Shown here piece by piece: positions 16,100 through 25,108 of a DNA stretch of 64,000 nt. The DNA lies in NCBI RefSeq assembly GCF_900109945.1, contig NZ_FOBX01000009.1:124001-188000 (forward strand), written 5' to 3'. The DNA is from Bradyrhizobium sp. OK095 (lineage in GTDB: Bacteria; Pseudomonadota; Alphaproteobacteria; Rhizobiales; Xanthobacteraceae). The translations under genes and the position numbers were made by a program. The notes under the pieces are model-generated. The model searched no databases, had not been told where the DNA came from, and saw only the letters and a program-made list of their open reading frames with translations. Position 1 is the first letter of the stretch, and the number at the start of each line of letters is the position of its first letter.

Positions 16100-16554
16100 C
16101 GCCGCTCCCGAAAGAACTCCTTGAGCAGCCGGGCCGACTCGCTCTCGCCGACCCCGGAATAGACGTCCGGTGCGTGGTGGCAGGTTGGCGAAGCAAAGAA
16201 CCGCACGCCGGACTCGACGGCGCCGCCCTTGGGATCGGCCGCGCCGTAATAGAGCCGCCTGACCCTTGCAAACGAGATGGCACCCGCACACATGGTGCAA
16301 GGCTCCAGCGTCACGTAGAGGTCGCAGTCCACCAGCCGCTCGCTGCCGATCTTTTTCGCGGCCTCGCGCAGCGCGACAAGCTCGGCATGAGCGGTGGGGT
16401 CATGGTCGGTCAGCGTCCGATTGCCGGCGGTGGCGATGACCTCGTAACCCCGGACCACCACGCATCCGATCGGAACTTCGCCCGCCTTTCCGGCATTTTC
16501 GGCGGTTTTGAGCGCCAAATCCATGAAAGAGGGGGCTTTCAAGCCTCGTATCAT
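16096..16554 (-). CDS. tadA: tRNA(Arg) adenosine-34 deaminase
   Basis: A 152-residue cytidine-deaminase-fold enzyme that makes inosine at the wobble base of tRNA-Arg(ACG). The zinc motifs are HAE (in DPTAHAELVAL) and PCTMC (in TLEPCTMCAGA). The family block FFASPTCHHAPDVYSGV follows. ATG 16554 (MIRGLKAPSF) gives the usual length; an upstream in-frame ATG at 16638 would add 28 unsupported residues. Its stop overlaps the convergent hydrolase stop by 4 bases. The 119-base gap to the divergent gene at 16674 must hold both promoters. Confidence 0.95.
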   Translation of the reverse strand: MIRGLKAPSFMDLALKTAENAGKAGEVPIGCVVVRGYEVIATAGNRTLTDHDPTAHAELVALREAAKKIGSERLVDCDLYVTLEPCTMCAGAISFARVRRLYYGAADPKGGAVESGVRFFASPTCHHAPDVYSGVGESESARLLKEFFRERR

Positions 16555-16673
16555 CCGAAGAAACCTGCTAGTAGCTGCGCCTTCAGCAGAAGTGCTTACC
16601 GATATTGCCTGAGCATGCGGCTCCGAATGAGCGCGCACAATGCTTTCTGGCCACCCCCTGAGTGAGATTATTC

Positions 16674-18893
16674 ATGCCTCGCGACAGCGACAAAGACAAC
16701 GATTCCCGTGGCCGGCGAGGCCCCCCCAGGGGAGCGTCAAAGGGACCGCCGAAGGGCCGCTCCGGCAAGCCGCGTGGTCCCGACAAGAAGTTCGCCAAGC
16801 GCGGCGGCGAGGGCAAGAGCGACAGCCGCCCGCCCCGCGGCGACCGTCCGTTCCGCCCCCGCGCCGAGGGCGATGCCCCGCGCCGCGACTTCAGCGACCG
16901 TCCGAAGTTCAATCGCGAAGACCGGCCGCGCGGCGAGGATCGTGGCGAGCGCAGCTTCAAGCCGCGTGGCGACCGTCCCTTCAAGCCGCGTGAGGACCGT
17001 CCGTTCTCCGAGCGTCCGTCGCGCGACGGCGAGAAGCGTCCCTTCAAACCGCGTGGCGACCGTCCATTCTCCGACCGCTCCTCGCGCGATGGCGAGAAGC
17101 GGCCGTTCAAGCCGCGCGGTGATCGCCCGTCCTTTGGCCGTGACGACCGTCCGCCGCGCCGGGATCGCGACGACTCCCGTCCCGCAGCCCGGACCAGTGA
17201 TAGAAAGTTTGGCGACAAGAAGCCCTACGCGCCGCGTGGTGACCGCCCGGAACGCAAGTTCGATGGTGAGCGGAAGTTTTCGCGGGGCGGGCCGGATCGC
17301 GGGCCGCGCGAGGATCGTGGCGAGCGCAGCTTCAAGCCGCGTGGCGACCGCCCGAATTTCGATCGCGGTGATCGCGCGCCGCGTGGCGACCGCCCCGAAC
17401 GCAAATTCGACGGCGAGCGGAAATTTTCGCGGGGCGCCCCGGATCGCGGGCCGCGCAAGGATTTTGGCAAGGATTTCGGCGGCCGCGACCGCGGTGCCGA
17501 CAAGCCCTGGCAGAAGCGCGAAGGCGGCGGCGGCGGCGACGACCGTCCGCGTTTCTCGCGTCCGCGCGACGATCGTCCGTCGGGCGATCGTCCGTTCCGT
17601 GAGCGGCCCAAGTTTGATCGACCCAAGTTCGATCGCCCGCGCGAGGACCGTCCCAAGTTTGATCGGCCCCGCCGTGACGGGGATGGCGAGCGCGGTGAGC
17701 GCGGCGGTGACCGGCCGACATTCGCCCGGCCGCGCGAGCGCTCCGACTGGCACGAGCATCCGCGCAGCGAAGGCAGTTCTGGCGATCGTCCGCGCCGTGA
17801 AAACGAGGATGAGAGCAGGATCTTCGAGAAGCGTCCTGCCTTCGGCGGCCGCGGCGCTTATCGTCAGCGCGATCGTGATTTCGAGGGGCGGCCGCGTCGG
17901 GAAGAAGAGGCCAAGCCGAAGAAGGCCGGCGAGCGCATCGCCAAGGCGCTGGCACGCGTGGGCCTTGCCTCGCGCCGCGACGCCGAAGAGATGGTCACGC
18001 AGGGCCGCGTCACCGTCAACGGTCGTATCATCAACTCGCCCGCGCTCGACATCACCCCGAACGACGTCGTGCTGGTCGACGGCAAGCCGTTGCCGGAGCG
18101 CGAGCGCACGCGGCTGTTTATCTATCACAAGCCACGCGGCCTGATGACGACGCATGACGACCCCGAGGGTCGCCCGACCGTGTTCGACAATTTGCCCGAA
18201 GGCCTGCCGCGGCTGATCTCGATCGGCCGGCTCGACTTCAACACCGAAGGCCTGCTGCTGCTCACCAATGACGGCGGCCTCGCGCGCACGCTCGAACTGC
18301 CCGACACCGGCTGGCTGCGCCGTTACCGCGTCCGCGCCCATGGTGACGTCACGCAGGCGCAGCTCGACGAGCTCAAGAACGGCATCGAAGTCGAGGGCGT
18401 CAAATACGGCCCGATCGACGCGACACTGGAGCGCGACCAGGGCGCCAATGTCTGGCTGGTGTTCGCGATCCGCGAAGGCAAGAACCGCGAGGTGCGCAAC
18501 GTCTGCGCCCATCTCGGGCTCGAGGTGAACCGGCTGATCCGCGTCTCCTACGGCCCGTTCCAGCTCGGCGAGGTCCCCGAAGGTCAGGTCGAGGAGATCA
18601 AGTCGCGCGTGCTGCGCGATCAGCTCGGCGACAAGGTGATCGAGAAGTCGGGCGCGCAGTTCGACGTGCCGAAGAAAGCATCGTCGAGCGACGGCGATGC
18701 GCCGCGCGAGAAGAAGCCGGTCAGCAAGCGCGACGTGATCAACGATCGCAAGGGCCGCCGCGTGCTGGTGCAGCGCACCGGTAGCGAGGAGGCGCGCGAG
18801 CGCAACGAGTCCGAGGCCAACGGCTACGGGCCGCCGCGTCGTCCCAAGCGCGGCTATCACGGCAAGCGCGATCTGACGCCGAAGGAGGACTAG
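16674..18893 (+). CDS. rluB: RluB/RsuA-family pseudouridine synthase with long RGD-rich head
   Basis: A 739-residue protein. Residues 1 to about 418 are low-complexity, highly charged and built from units like KPRGDRPF and DRPKFDRP. Then come an S4 RNA-binding domain (about 420-466, RIAKALARVGLASRRDAEEM) and the RsuA/RluB catalytic domain with catalytic Asp in GRLDFNTEG (about 520), ending with a basic tail. It should isomerise a uridine in 23S rRNA; assignment to RluB rather than a sibling enzyme is by similarity. The head is far longer than in E. coli RluB. A 71-base unit (17238-17308) recurs at 17386-17456. Confidence 0.88.
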   Translation: MPRDSDKDNDSRGRRGPPRGASKGPPKGRSGKPRGPDKKFAKRGGEGKSDSRPPRGDRPFRPRAEGDAPRRDFSDRPKFNREDRPRGEDRGERSFKPRGDRPFKPREDRPFSERPSRDGEKRPFKPRGDRPFSDRSSRDGEKRPFKPRGDRPSFGRDDRPPRRDRDDSRPAARTSDRKFGDKKPYAPRGDRPERKFDGERKFSRGGPDRGPREDRGERSFKPRGDRPNFDRGDRAPRGDRPERKFDGERKFSRGAPDRGPRKDFGKDFGGRDRGADKPWQKREGGGGGDDRPRFSRPRDDRPSGDRPFRERPKFDRPKFDRPREDRPKFDRPRRDGDGERGERGGDRPTFARPRERSDWHEHPRSEGSSGDRPRRENEDESRIFEKRPAFGGRGAYRQRDRDFEGRPRREEEAKPKKAGERIAKALARVGLASRRDAEEMVTQGRVTVNGRIINSPALDITPNDVVLVDGKPLPERERTRLFIYHKPRGLMTTHDDPEGRPTVFDNLPEGLPRLISIGRLDFNTEGLLLLTNDGGLARTLELPDTGWLRRYRVRAHGDVTQAQLDELKNGIEVEGVKYGPIDATLERDQGANVWLVFAIREGKNREVRNVCAHLGLEVNRLIRVSYGPFQLGEVPEGQVEEIKSRVLRDQLGDKVIEKSGAQFDVPKKASSSDGDAPREKKPVSKRDVINDRKGRRVLVQRTGSEEARERNESEANGYGPPRRPKRGYHGKRDLTPKED

Positions 18894-18895
18894 GG

Positions 18896-19453
18896 TTGCG
18901 CGTCGTCGGCGGTCGTTTGAAGGGGCGCAATCTCGCCTCACCGTCCTCGCGCGACATCCGCCCTACGGCGGACCGCTTGCGCGAGTCCGTGTTCAACATT
19001 CTCGTGCACGCCTATGACGATCCGCTTCAAGATGCGCGCGTGCTCGATCTCTTCGCCGGCACCGGCGCGCTCGGCATCGAGGCGTCCTCGCGCGGCGCAA
19101 AGTTCACGCTGTTCGTGGACAACGGCGCGGAGGCGCGGGCGCTGTTGCGCAACAATGTCGAGACGCTCGGTCTCGGCGGAGTGACAAAAGTCTATCGCCG
19201 CGATGCGACTGATCTGGGCCCCGCGCATCCGGTCGAGCCGTTCTCGCTGGTGTTCCTCGATCCGCCCTATGGCCAAGGCCTCGCGGAGAAGGCACTCGCG
19301 AGCTTGCGCGATGGCGGCTGGCTGACGCCCGGCGCGCTGCTCGTGGTGGAAGAGGCGAAGGCCGCGCAGTTCGTGACGCCGGAAGGTTACGAGGAGCTGG
19401 AGCGGCGGGCGTATGACGACACGGAGTTCGTGTTTTTGAAGCGCAACGCGTAA
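18896..19453 (+). CDS. rsmD: 16S rRNA (guanine-966-N2)-methyltransferase
   Basis: A 185-residue SAM-dependent methyltransferase for G966 of 16S rRNA. MRVVGGRLKGRNLA at the start, RPTADRLRESVFNIL, the SAM loop LDLFAGTGALGIEA and the catalytic LDPPYG motif are diagnostic. The start is TTG 18896, with GGAGG about 8 bases upstream inside the end of the pseudouridine synthase gene; the two genes are 2 bases apart and form an rRNA-modification operon. It is convergent with mutL, one base apart. Confidence 0.95.
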   Translation: MRVVGGRLKGRNLASPSSRDIRPTADRLRESVFNILVHAYDDPLQDARVLDLFAGTGALGIEASSRGAKFTLFVDNGAEARALLRNNVETLGLGGVTKVYRRDATDLGPAHPVEPFSLVFLDPPYGQGLAEKALASLRDGGWLTPGALLVVEEAKAAQFVTPEGYEELERRAYDDTEFVFLKRNA

Positions 19454-19454
19454 G

Positions 19455-21269
19455 TCACCTCCGCCCGAACAGCTTCTCTACATCGCTCAGCTTCAGCTCG
19501 ACATAGGTCGGCCGGCCGTGGTTGCACTGGCCGGAGTTCGGGGTGTCCTCCATCTCGCGGAGCAGGGCGTTCATCTCCTCCGGCCGCAAGCGGCGGCCGG
19601 CGCGCACCGAGCCGTGGCACGCCATGGTGGCGGCGACGTGCATCAGGCGGCGTTCCAGAGGAAGCGCCTCGTCCCATTCGGCCATGTGCTCGGAGAGATC
19701 GCGCAAAAGGCCGCCGGCATTGGTCTTGCCGAGCAGCGACGGCGTCTCGCGCACCGCGACCGCGCCGGGGCCGAAGGATTCGATCGCAAGGCCAAATGAC
19801 GCGAGCTCTTCGCTGCGATCGAGCAGGCGTTCCACCGTCGCCTCGTCCATCTCGACGATCTCGGGGATCAGCAGGATCTGCCGCTGCACGCCGTTCGCGG
19901 CGAGCGAGGCCTTCAGTCGCTCATAGACGATGCGCTCATGCGCGGCGTGCTGGTCGACGATGATGAGGCCGTCGCGGGTCTGCGCGACGATGTAGGTCTC
20001 GTGGATCTGTGTGCGCGCCGCGCCAAGCGGGCGGTCGACGAGGTCAGCCGCCGGTTGCGTCTCGAACCGCACGTCTGCGCTCGGCGCGCCGACGTCGAAG
20101 GCGGCCTGCGCACGCTCGGCGAAGGCCGGTGCCGCCGATCCGTCGAATGACGGCATAGGTGCGACCGGGGCCGACGGCGAGGCGCGCCAGTCCCAGCTTG
20201 CCGGACGCGGCGGCGTGAATGCGGGACGGAACGATGACAAGGCGCTCTCGCCGCTGTTGGCAGCGGTACGGCGGCCTTCACGCGCGAGACCTTCCTTCAG
20301 CCCGTGCACGATCAGTGCACGCACGAGGCCGGCATTGCGGAAGCGCACCTCGGTCTTGGCGGGATGGACGTTGGCATCGACCTCGCGCGGATCGAGCGCG
20401 ACGAACAGTGCCAGCACCGGATGACGGTCGCGCGGCAGATAATCGGCATAGGCTCCGCGCACCGCGCCGAGGATCAGCTTGTCGCGGACCGGGCGGCCGT
20501 TGACGAAGAGATATTGCCCGAGCGCGTTGGCTTTGGTCAGTGCCGGCGCTGCGGCATAGCCGGAGACGACGACGCCCTCGCGCTCGGCATGGACCTCGAA
20601 GGCATGGCTGCGGAACTCTGCGCCCAGGATATCGCCGAGCCGCGTCAGGCGCCCGGCTGCGCCGGGCAGGGCGGCAGCCCAGGTCACTGGCGCGCGCTCC
20701 TCGCCAGCCAACGTGAAGGCGATTTCGGGCCGCGCCATCGCGAGGCGCCGCACCACCTCGCGGATCGCCTCCGCCTCGGTGCGGTCGGTCTTGAGAAACT
20801 TCAGCCGGGCAGGGGTCGCGTAGAAGAGGTCGTTGACCTCGACGCGCGTGCCATGGGCCAGTGCCGCCGGCATGATTTCGGATTTCTCGCCGCCCTCGAC
20901 GGACAGCGCCCAGGCATGGGGCTCGCTGGCATGCCGTGTGGTGATCGAGAGACGCGCGACGGAGCCGATCGAGGGCAGCGCCTCGCCGCGGAACCCGAGG
21001 GTGCGGATCTGGAGCAGATCCTCGTCGTCGAGTTTTGACGTCGCATGGCGCTCGACCGCGAGCGCGAGGTCTTTCGCGGTCATGCCGCTGCCGTCGTCGG
21101 TGATGCCGATCCGGCGCCGCCCGCCGCCATCGGTGAAGACGTCGATCCGGCTCGCGCCGGCGTCGATGGCGTTCTCGACCAGTTCCTTGACCACGCTCGC
21201 CGGCCGCTCGACCACCTCGCCAGCGGCGATGCGGTTGACGACTTGCTCTGGCAATTGGCGGACGGGCAT
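19455..21269 (-). CDS. mutL: DNA mismatch repair protein MutL
   Basis: A 604-residue MutL. The GHKL ATPase motifs are IAAGEVVERPASVVKELVEN, DDGSGM and RGEALPSI. A Pro/Ala-rich linker (about 345-420) joins the C-terminal dimerisation domain. That domain has DQHAAHERIVYE, which fits the DQHAx2Ex4E endonuclease motif, plus ACHGSVRAGR and CNHGRPT, so this MutL should nick DNA itself, as expected in bacteria without MutH. Full length. It is convergent with rsmD. Confidence 0.97.
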   Translation of the reverse strand: MPVRQLPEQVVNRIAAGEVVERPASVVKELVENAIDAGASRIDVFTDGGGRRRIGITDDGSGMTAKDLALAVERHATSKLDDEDLLQIRTLGFRGEALPSIGSVARLSITTRHASEPHAWALSVEGGEKSEIMPAALAHGTRVEVNDLFYATPARLKFLKTDRTEAEAIREVVRRLAMARPEIAFTLAGEERAPVTWAAALPGAAGRLTRLGDILGAEFRSHAFEVHAEREGVVVSGYAAAPALTKANALGQYLFVNGRPVRDKLILGAVRGAYADYLPRDRHPVLALFVALDPREVDANVHPAKTEVRFRNAGLVRALIVHGLKEGLAREGRRTAANSGESALSSFRPAFTPPRPASWDWRASPSAPVAPMPSFDGSAAPAFAERAQAAFDVGAPSADVRFETQPAADLVDRPLGAARTQIHETYIVAQTRDGLIIVDQHAAHERIVYERLKASLAANGVQRQILLIPEIVEMDEATVERLLDRSEELASFGLAIESFGPGAVAVRETPSLLGKTNAGGLLRDLSEHMAEWDEALPLERRLMHVAATMACHGSVRAGRRLRPEEMNALLREMEDTPNSGQCNHGRPTYVELKLSDVEKLFGRR

Positions 21270-21508
21270 GAGGCTCGAATCTGGATTCGCTGACGGCGCT
21301 ATTCTAGGCCGTGTTGCGTCAAAAGCATGTGTTGGGCAACAGGAACGTGTCGCCCTGGGGAAGAGGGCTATCTATCACATTGAAGACATTGGACGTTCGC
21401 GAAAATTGCGCACTGGCCAAAGGCCGATCTTCTTGTCCGGTCCTGATTGTGGGGTGCCGGACAGCGGTGTAGCATCGTGAAAAAACGGCAACAGGACGGG
21501 AGGACGCC

Positions 21509-21817
21509 ATGTGCCATCTCTTCGCGCACCAGCCCCAACGCGACTATGAATCCCAGACTCGATCTTTAAGGATCGGCGGACACTGCACCTCGATCCGGCT
21601 GGAGATGGCGTTCTGGGACACGCTTGAGGAGATCGCGGCCAAGGAGAACATGAGCGTCGGAAAGTTCCTGACCACGCTTTACAACGAGGTGCTCGACCAT
21701 CACGGCGAGGTCAACAATTTCGCCTCGCTGCTGCGCTGTTCCTGTCTGATCTATCGCTCCAGGACGATGGCATCGGTGCAGGAGTTCAAGGCGCCCATTC
21801 TCGATGCGGCCGAATAG
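21509..21817 (+). CDS. ribbon-helix-helix domain protein (RHH_4)
   Basis: A 102-residue protein with an RHH_4-type domain: a strand CTSIRLE, then helices FWDTLEEIAAKENM and VGKFLTTLYNEVLDH. Such proteins are small DNA-binding regulators common in Rhizobiales, though targets are unknown. A Cys-rich hydrophobic stretch LLRCSCLIYRS follows. GGGAGG lies 7 bases before the ATG. It is divergent from mutL across 239 bases. No partner toxin gene is present, so an antitoxin role is not supported. Confidence 0.75.
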   Translation: MCHLFAHQPQRDYESQTRSLRIGGHCTSIRLEMAFWDTLEEIAAKENMSVGKFLTTLYNEVLDHHGEVNNFASLLRCSCLIYRSRTMASVQEFKAPILDAAE

Positions 21818-21839
21818 AAGCGACGGCGTAGCTGCAGGC

Positions 21840-21978
21840 TTGTAGCCCGGATTACGCTTCGCTCCATCCGGGCTACGACGCTCCTTCCGCCGTCATTGCG
21901 AGGAGCACTTGCGACGAAGCAATCCAGACTGCCGCTGCAGAAAGATTCTGGATTGCTTCGCTGCGCTCGCAATGACGG
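21840..21978. repeat. two adjacent palindromic intergenic repeats
   Basis: First element 21840-21877: TAGCCCGGAT ... ATCCGGGCTA around a short GCTTCGC core. Second element about 21891-21978: GTCATTGCGAGGAGC ... GCTCGCAATGAC with inner complementary arms AAGCAATCCAGA and TCTGGATTGCTT. Both belong to families of hairpin repeats seen between genes in Bradyrhizobium. They lie between the RHH gene and the convergent GMC gene and may act as bidirectional transcript ends. Confidence 0.75.
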
Positions 21979-21995
21979 GCAGGCAGTGTCGGACC

Positions 21996-23564
21996 TCAAA
22001 TCTCCTTCTTCTGCATCGCACCTGCAATGTAGTCCGCCTGCCGGATCGCGAGGGCGACGATGGTCAGCGTCGGGTTGCAGGCAGCGCCACTGGTGAACTG
22101 GCTGCCGTCGGAGACGAACAGGTTCTTGACGTCGTGGCTCTGCCCGAACTTGTTGACCACGCCGTCGCGCGGCTTCTCGCTCATCCGGTTGGAGCCGAGA
22201 TTGTGCGTGCTCGGATAGGGCGGCGTCGGATAGGTGACGGTTGCGCCGACCGCGTCATAGACCGCGGCGCCCTGCTTGTAGGCGTGAGCCCGCATCGCAA
22301 CGTCATTGGGATGGTCGTCATAATGCACGCTGGCCACCGGCTGGCCGAACTTGTCCTTCACGACCGGGTCGAGCGTGATGCGGTTGGTCTCCTGCGGCAT
22401 GTCCTCGCCGACCAGCCACATGCCGGCCATCCTCGGATAGCCGTCGAGCGCCGCGGTGAACGGACGGCCCCAGGCGCCGGGATTGAGGAACGCCGCCATG
22501 AACGGCAGGCCGAGCGACAGCGTCTCCATCTCGTAGCCGCCGACGAAGCCGCGCTTCGGATTGTTGGCGGCCTCATCACGGACGATCCCGGCCATGGTGG
22601 TGCCGCGATACATGTGCACCGACTTTTCGAACACAGCGTAGACGCTGCCGGTCATGTGACGCATATAATTGCGGCCGACTTGTCCCGATGAATTGGCGAG
22701 GCCGTCGGGGAACATGGTCGAGGCGCTGTTGAGCAGCAGCCGCGGACTTTCGATCGAGTTGCCCGCGACCGCAACGATGCGTGCCTTCTGGCGCTGCATC
22801 GCGCCGGTCTCGTCGGCATAGACGACACCGGTCACTTTGCCGCTGGCATCGTGCTCGACCTTGACCACCATGCTGCCCGGCCGGACCTCGAGATTGCCGG
22901 TCGCCTCGCCCTTGGGGATCTCGGTGTAGAGCGTCGACCATTTCGCGCCGGATTTGCAGCCCTGGAAGCAGAAGCCGATCTGCTGGCAGGCGCCGCGGCC
23001 GTCGCGCGGCTGACTGTTGATGGCCATGTTGCCGGTGTGCACGGTCTTGTAGCCGAGCTTCTTCGCGCCGGCCTCCAGCACCCTGAAATTGTTGTTGCCG
23101 GGAAGTCCGGGAATGCCGTTGGTGCGGGTCACGCCCATCTTGTTCTCGGCCTTGGCGTACCACGGCTCCATCTCCGCGAGCGTGACCGGCCAGTCCAGCA
23201 GGTTAGCCCCTGGAAGGCCACCATACGTGCTCTTCACCCTGAACTCGTGCTCGTCGAAGCGCAGCGATGCGCCGGCCCAATGGGTCGTCGAGCCGCCGAC
23301 CGCCTTGACGATCCAGGCGGGAAGGCCTGAAAAATCTTTGGCGACGCGCCATGTTCCGGATGTGGTGCGGGCGTCGGTCCAGGCGAGCTGGGAAAAGCTC
23401 TCCCACTCGTCATTGACGAAGTCCTGGTTCTCGATGCGAGGACCCGCTTCGAGGATGACGACCTTGACGCCCTTTTGTGCGAGCTCGTTGCCCAGCGTGC
23501 CGCCGCCGGCACCGGAGCCGACGATCACCGCAACGCTGCTGTCGTTCAGATCGAATTTTGCCAT
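21996..23564 (-). CDS. GMC-family FAD-dependent dehydrogenase, large subunit
   Basis: A 522-residue GMC oxidoreductase. The FAD dinucleotide loop VIVGSGAGGGTLGNELA is at about 13-29 and the second loop GGSTTHWAGASL at about 89. The C-terminal catalytic block holds STHNLGSNRMS and the end motif GAACNPTLTIVALA, where the His and Asn lie at the active site. It has no signal peptide of its own. With the Tat subunit and cytochrome c gene upstream it resembles gluconate/sorbitol-type membrane dehydrogenases that oxidise an alcohol and pass electrons to cytochrome. The substrate is unknown. GGAGAG precedes ATG 23564. Confidence 0.9.
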   Translation of the reverse strand: MAKFDLNDSSVAVIVGSGAGGGTLGNELAQKGVKVVILEAGPRIENQDFVNDEWESFSQLAWTDARTTSGTWRVAKDFSGLPAWIVKAVGGSTTHWAGASLRFDEHEFRVKSTYGGLPGANLLDWPVTLAEMEPWYAKAENKMGVTRTNGIPGLPGNNNFRVLEAGAKKLGYKTVHTGNMAINSQPRDGRGACQQIGFCFQGCKSGAKWSTLYTEIPKGEATGNLEVRPGSMVVKVEHDASGKVTGVVYADETGAMQRQKARIVAVAGNSIESPRLLLNSASTMFPDGLANSSGQVGRNYMRHMTGSVYAVFEKSVHMYRGTTMAGIVRDEAANNPKRGFVGGYEMETLSLGLPFMAAFLNPGAWGRPFTAALDGYPRMAGMWLVGEDMPQETNRITLDPVVKDKFGQPVASVHYDDHPNDVAMRAHAYKQGAAVYDAVGATVTYPTPPYPSTHNLGSNRMSEKPRDGVVNKFGQSHDVKNLFVSDGSQFTSGAACNPTLTIVALAIRQADYIAGAMQKKEI

Positions 23565-23592
23565 ATGCTCTCTCCTGAACCGTTGGGTGGCT

Positions 23593-24141
23593 TTAAGCTT
23601 TCGGCAGCCAGTCGATGTCGGCGAAGCCGCGGTTGATGTAGCCGCCGTGCTCGGCGGAGGAGCCCTCGTAGCCGAAGCGCGGCCAGACCTCTTTCTGGTT
23701 GTAGAGCGACACGACGAGGTCACCGCGCACCTTCTGGAAGAAGTCGCTCTGCTCGATCTCCTTGAGCAGCACCACGCGGTCGGCTTCCCAGGGCACTTCG
23801 GCGTAAGCCGCCTTGTGACGATCCCGCGCGTTCTGATCGAGCCGCGCGATGCCATCGCCGATCAGCGACTTGACGGCGGGGTCCTTGGCGGCCTTGCCGT
23901 CCCATGGCTTGATCGCGGTGATGTAGTAGCTGTCGCCGAGCACGTCGTGCGGATAGATGTCGCGCGCGACCTTCAGCAGAGTCTTCATCGTCGCGGGCGA
24001 GAGTGCGCTCGCGTCATCGGCCCAGGCGTCCTCGATGCTGACGGCGACGCTGGTCGCGACAGCCACGATCGGCACGGCGGTTGCCGCGCCCTTGAGAAAA
24101 ACGCGGCGGCTGTGCTTGCTTCGGCGATCGACTTCTCTCAT
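23593..24141 (-). CDS. gluconate 2-dehydrogenase subunit 3 family protein, Tat-exported
   Basis: A 182-residue small subunit. A twin-arginine signal SRRVFLKG (about 11-18) is followed by a hydrophobic stretch and an AWA-D cleavage region near residue 41. The mature part contains LLKVARDIYPHD and FGYEGSSAEHGGYINRG, matching the gluconate 2-dehydrogenase subunit 3 family. By analogy it carries the folded FAD subunit through the Tat pathway. It is 28 bases upstream of the GMC gene in the same operon. Confidence 0.88.
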   Translation of the reverse strand: MREVDRRSKHSRRVFLKGAATAVPIVAVATSVAVSIEDAWADDASALSPATMKTLLKVARDIYPHDVLGDSYYITAIKPWDGKAAKDPAVKSLIGDGIARLDQNARDRHKAAYAEVPWEADRVVLLKEIEQSDFFQKVRGDLVVSLYNQKEVWPRFGYEGSSAEHGGYINRGFADIDWLPKA

Positions 24142-24187
24142 GGCATTCCTCCATAGATTTTTGTGATTTTGATTTTTGTCGTTTTGA

Positions 24188-24583
24188 TCAGTTGAAACGT
24201 CCGCCCCGCTGGATCACCTCGATCTTGTAGCCGTCGGGATCGCTGACAAAGAAGAATCGCGCCAGCGTTTTGCCGTCGTGCTTGAAGTCGCGTAAGGGTC
24301 CCGGTGCGAGCTTCTCGCCCTCGAAGCGAGCGTGCTCGGCATCGAGGTCCTCGACCACGACGGCGAGATGGCCGTAGCCATCGCCGAGCTGGTAAGGCTC
24401 TTTGCGATCGAAATTGACCGTCAGCTCGACTTCGAAAGGTGAGGACGGATGACGCAGATAGATCAGGGCAAAATCCGCAAACCTCAGGTGGTCGGCGATT
24501 TCGAGGCCAAAGGCGCGCTTGTAGAAGTCGAGCGAGCGTGCCTCGTCGCGCACGCGGATCATGGAATGGACGGGCTTCGCCAT
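24188..24583 (-). CDS. VOC-family glyoxalase-like protein
   Basis: A 131-residue vicinal-oxygen-chelate protein resembling glyoxalase I. Two beta-alpha-beta-beta-beta halves are visible, with likely metal ligands H6 (KPVHSMIRV), a Glu in FEVELTV, His in GYGHLAVVV and Glu in YKIEVIQ. RSLDFYKRAFGLEIAD is typical of the family. It should isomerise the methylglyoxal-glutathione hemithioacetal, or act on a product of the neighbouring dehydrogenase. It directly abuts the cytochrome c gene (no gap) and lies 46 bases before the Tat subunit gene. Confidence 0.85.
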   Translation of the reverse strand: MAKPVHSMIRVRDEARSLDFYKRAFGLEIADHLRFADFALIYLRHPSSPFEVELTVNFDRKEPYQLGDGYGHLAVVVEDLDAEHARFEGEKLAPGPLRDFKHDGKTLARFFFVSDPDGYKIEVIQRGGRFN

Positions 24584-24970
24584 TCAGTTCTGCTCCTTCA
24601 GGTAGGTGATGATGCTGGCGCGCGTCTCCGGCTTGGCCTGCCGGTAGACCATGGTCACGCCGGGAACGACTCCTTGCGGATTTGTGAGCCAGGCGTCGAG
24701 CCTGGTCTCGTCCCAGGTGAAGTCGGCTTTCGACAGCGCCTCTGAGTATTTAAAGCCTTCGGCCTTGCCGGCGGGACGACCCACGATCTTCACCAGCGGT
24801 GGGCCTTGCCGCATCGATTCCGACAGGCTCAAGGTGTGGCACACCGCGCATTGTTGCTTGAAGAGCGTCGGGCCATCCGGCGGCTTTGCGGCCGGCAAGG
24901 GCATTTGCGCATCGGCAACCCGCACCACCAGCACCATCGCGGTGCACAATCCCAGCACGATCGCGCGCAT
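24584..24970 (-). CDS. periplasmic class I cytochrome c
   Basis: A 128-residue protein with a signal peptide (about 1-22) and a single heme site CAVCH. The downstream block GPPLVKIVGRPAG carries the Pro-containing loop and GVTMVYRQAKPETRA probably supplies the axial Met. The size fits a soluble class I cytochrome c, the likely electron acceptor of the GMC dehydrogenase. The start is set at ATG 24970, where the signal peptide begins; a longer frame reaches 25012. First gene of the operon. Confidence 0.88.
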   Translation of the reverse strand: MRAIVLGLCTAMVLVVRVADAQMPLPAAKPPDGPTLFKQQCAVCHTLSLSESMRQGPPLVKIVGRPAGKAEGFKYSEALSKADFTWDETRLDAWLTNPQGVVPGVTMVYRQAKPETRASIITYLKEQN

Positions 24971-25108
24971 CGCCAAAAGCTCGCCCATCCACGTCAAATT
25001 CAGCGTGCGCAAACTCTAGGCGTCGCCAAAGATGCGGTGGTAGTAGCGGGCTGTTTCGGAGGAGAACAAAGCGCGCGATGCGCTTTGGATTAATGACGCG
25101 GCGCGATG

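Noticed and set aside
16737..18941. 734-codon minus-strand frame
   Set aside because: Shadow of the repetitive pseudouridine synthase gene; its translation is low-complexity with no domain.
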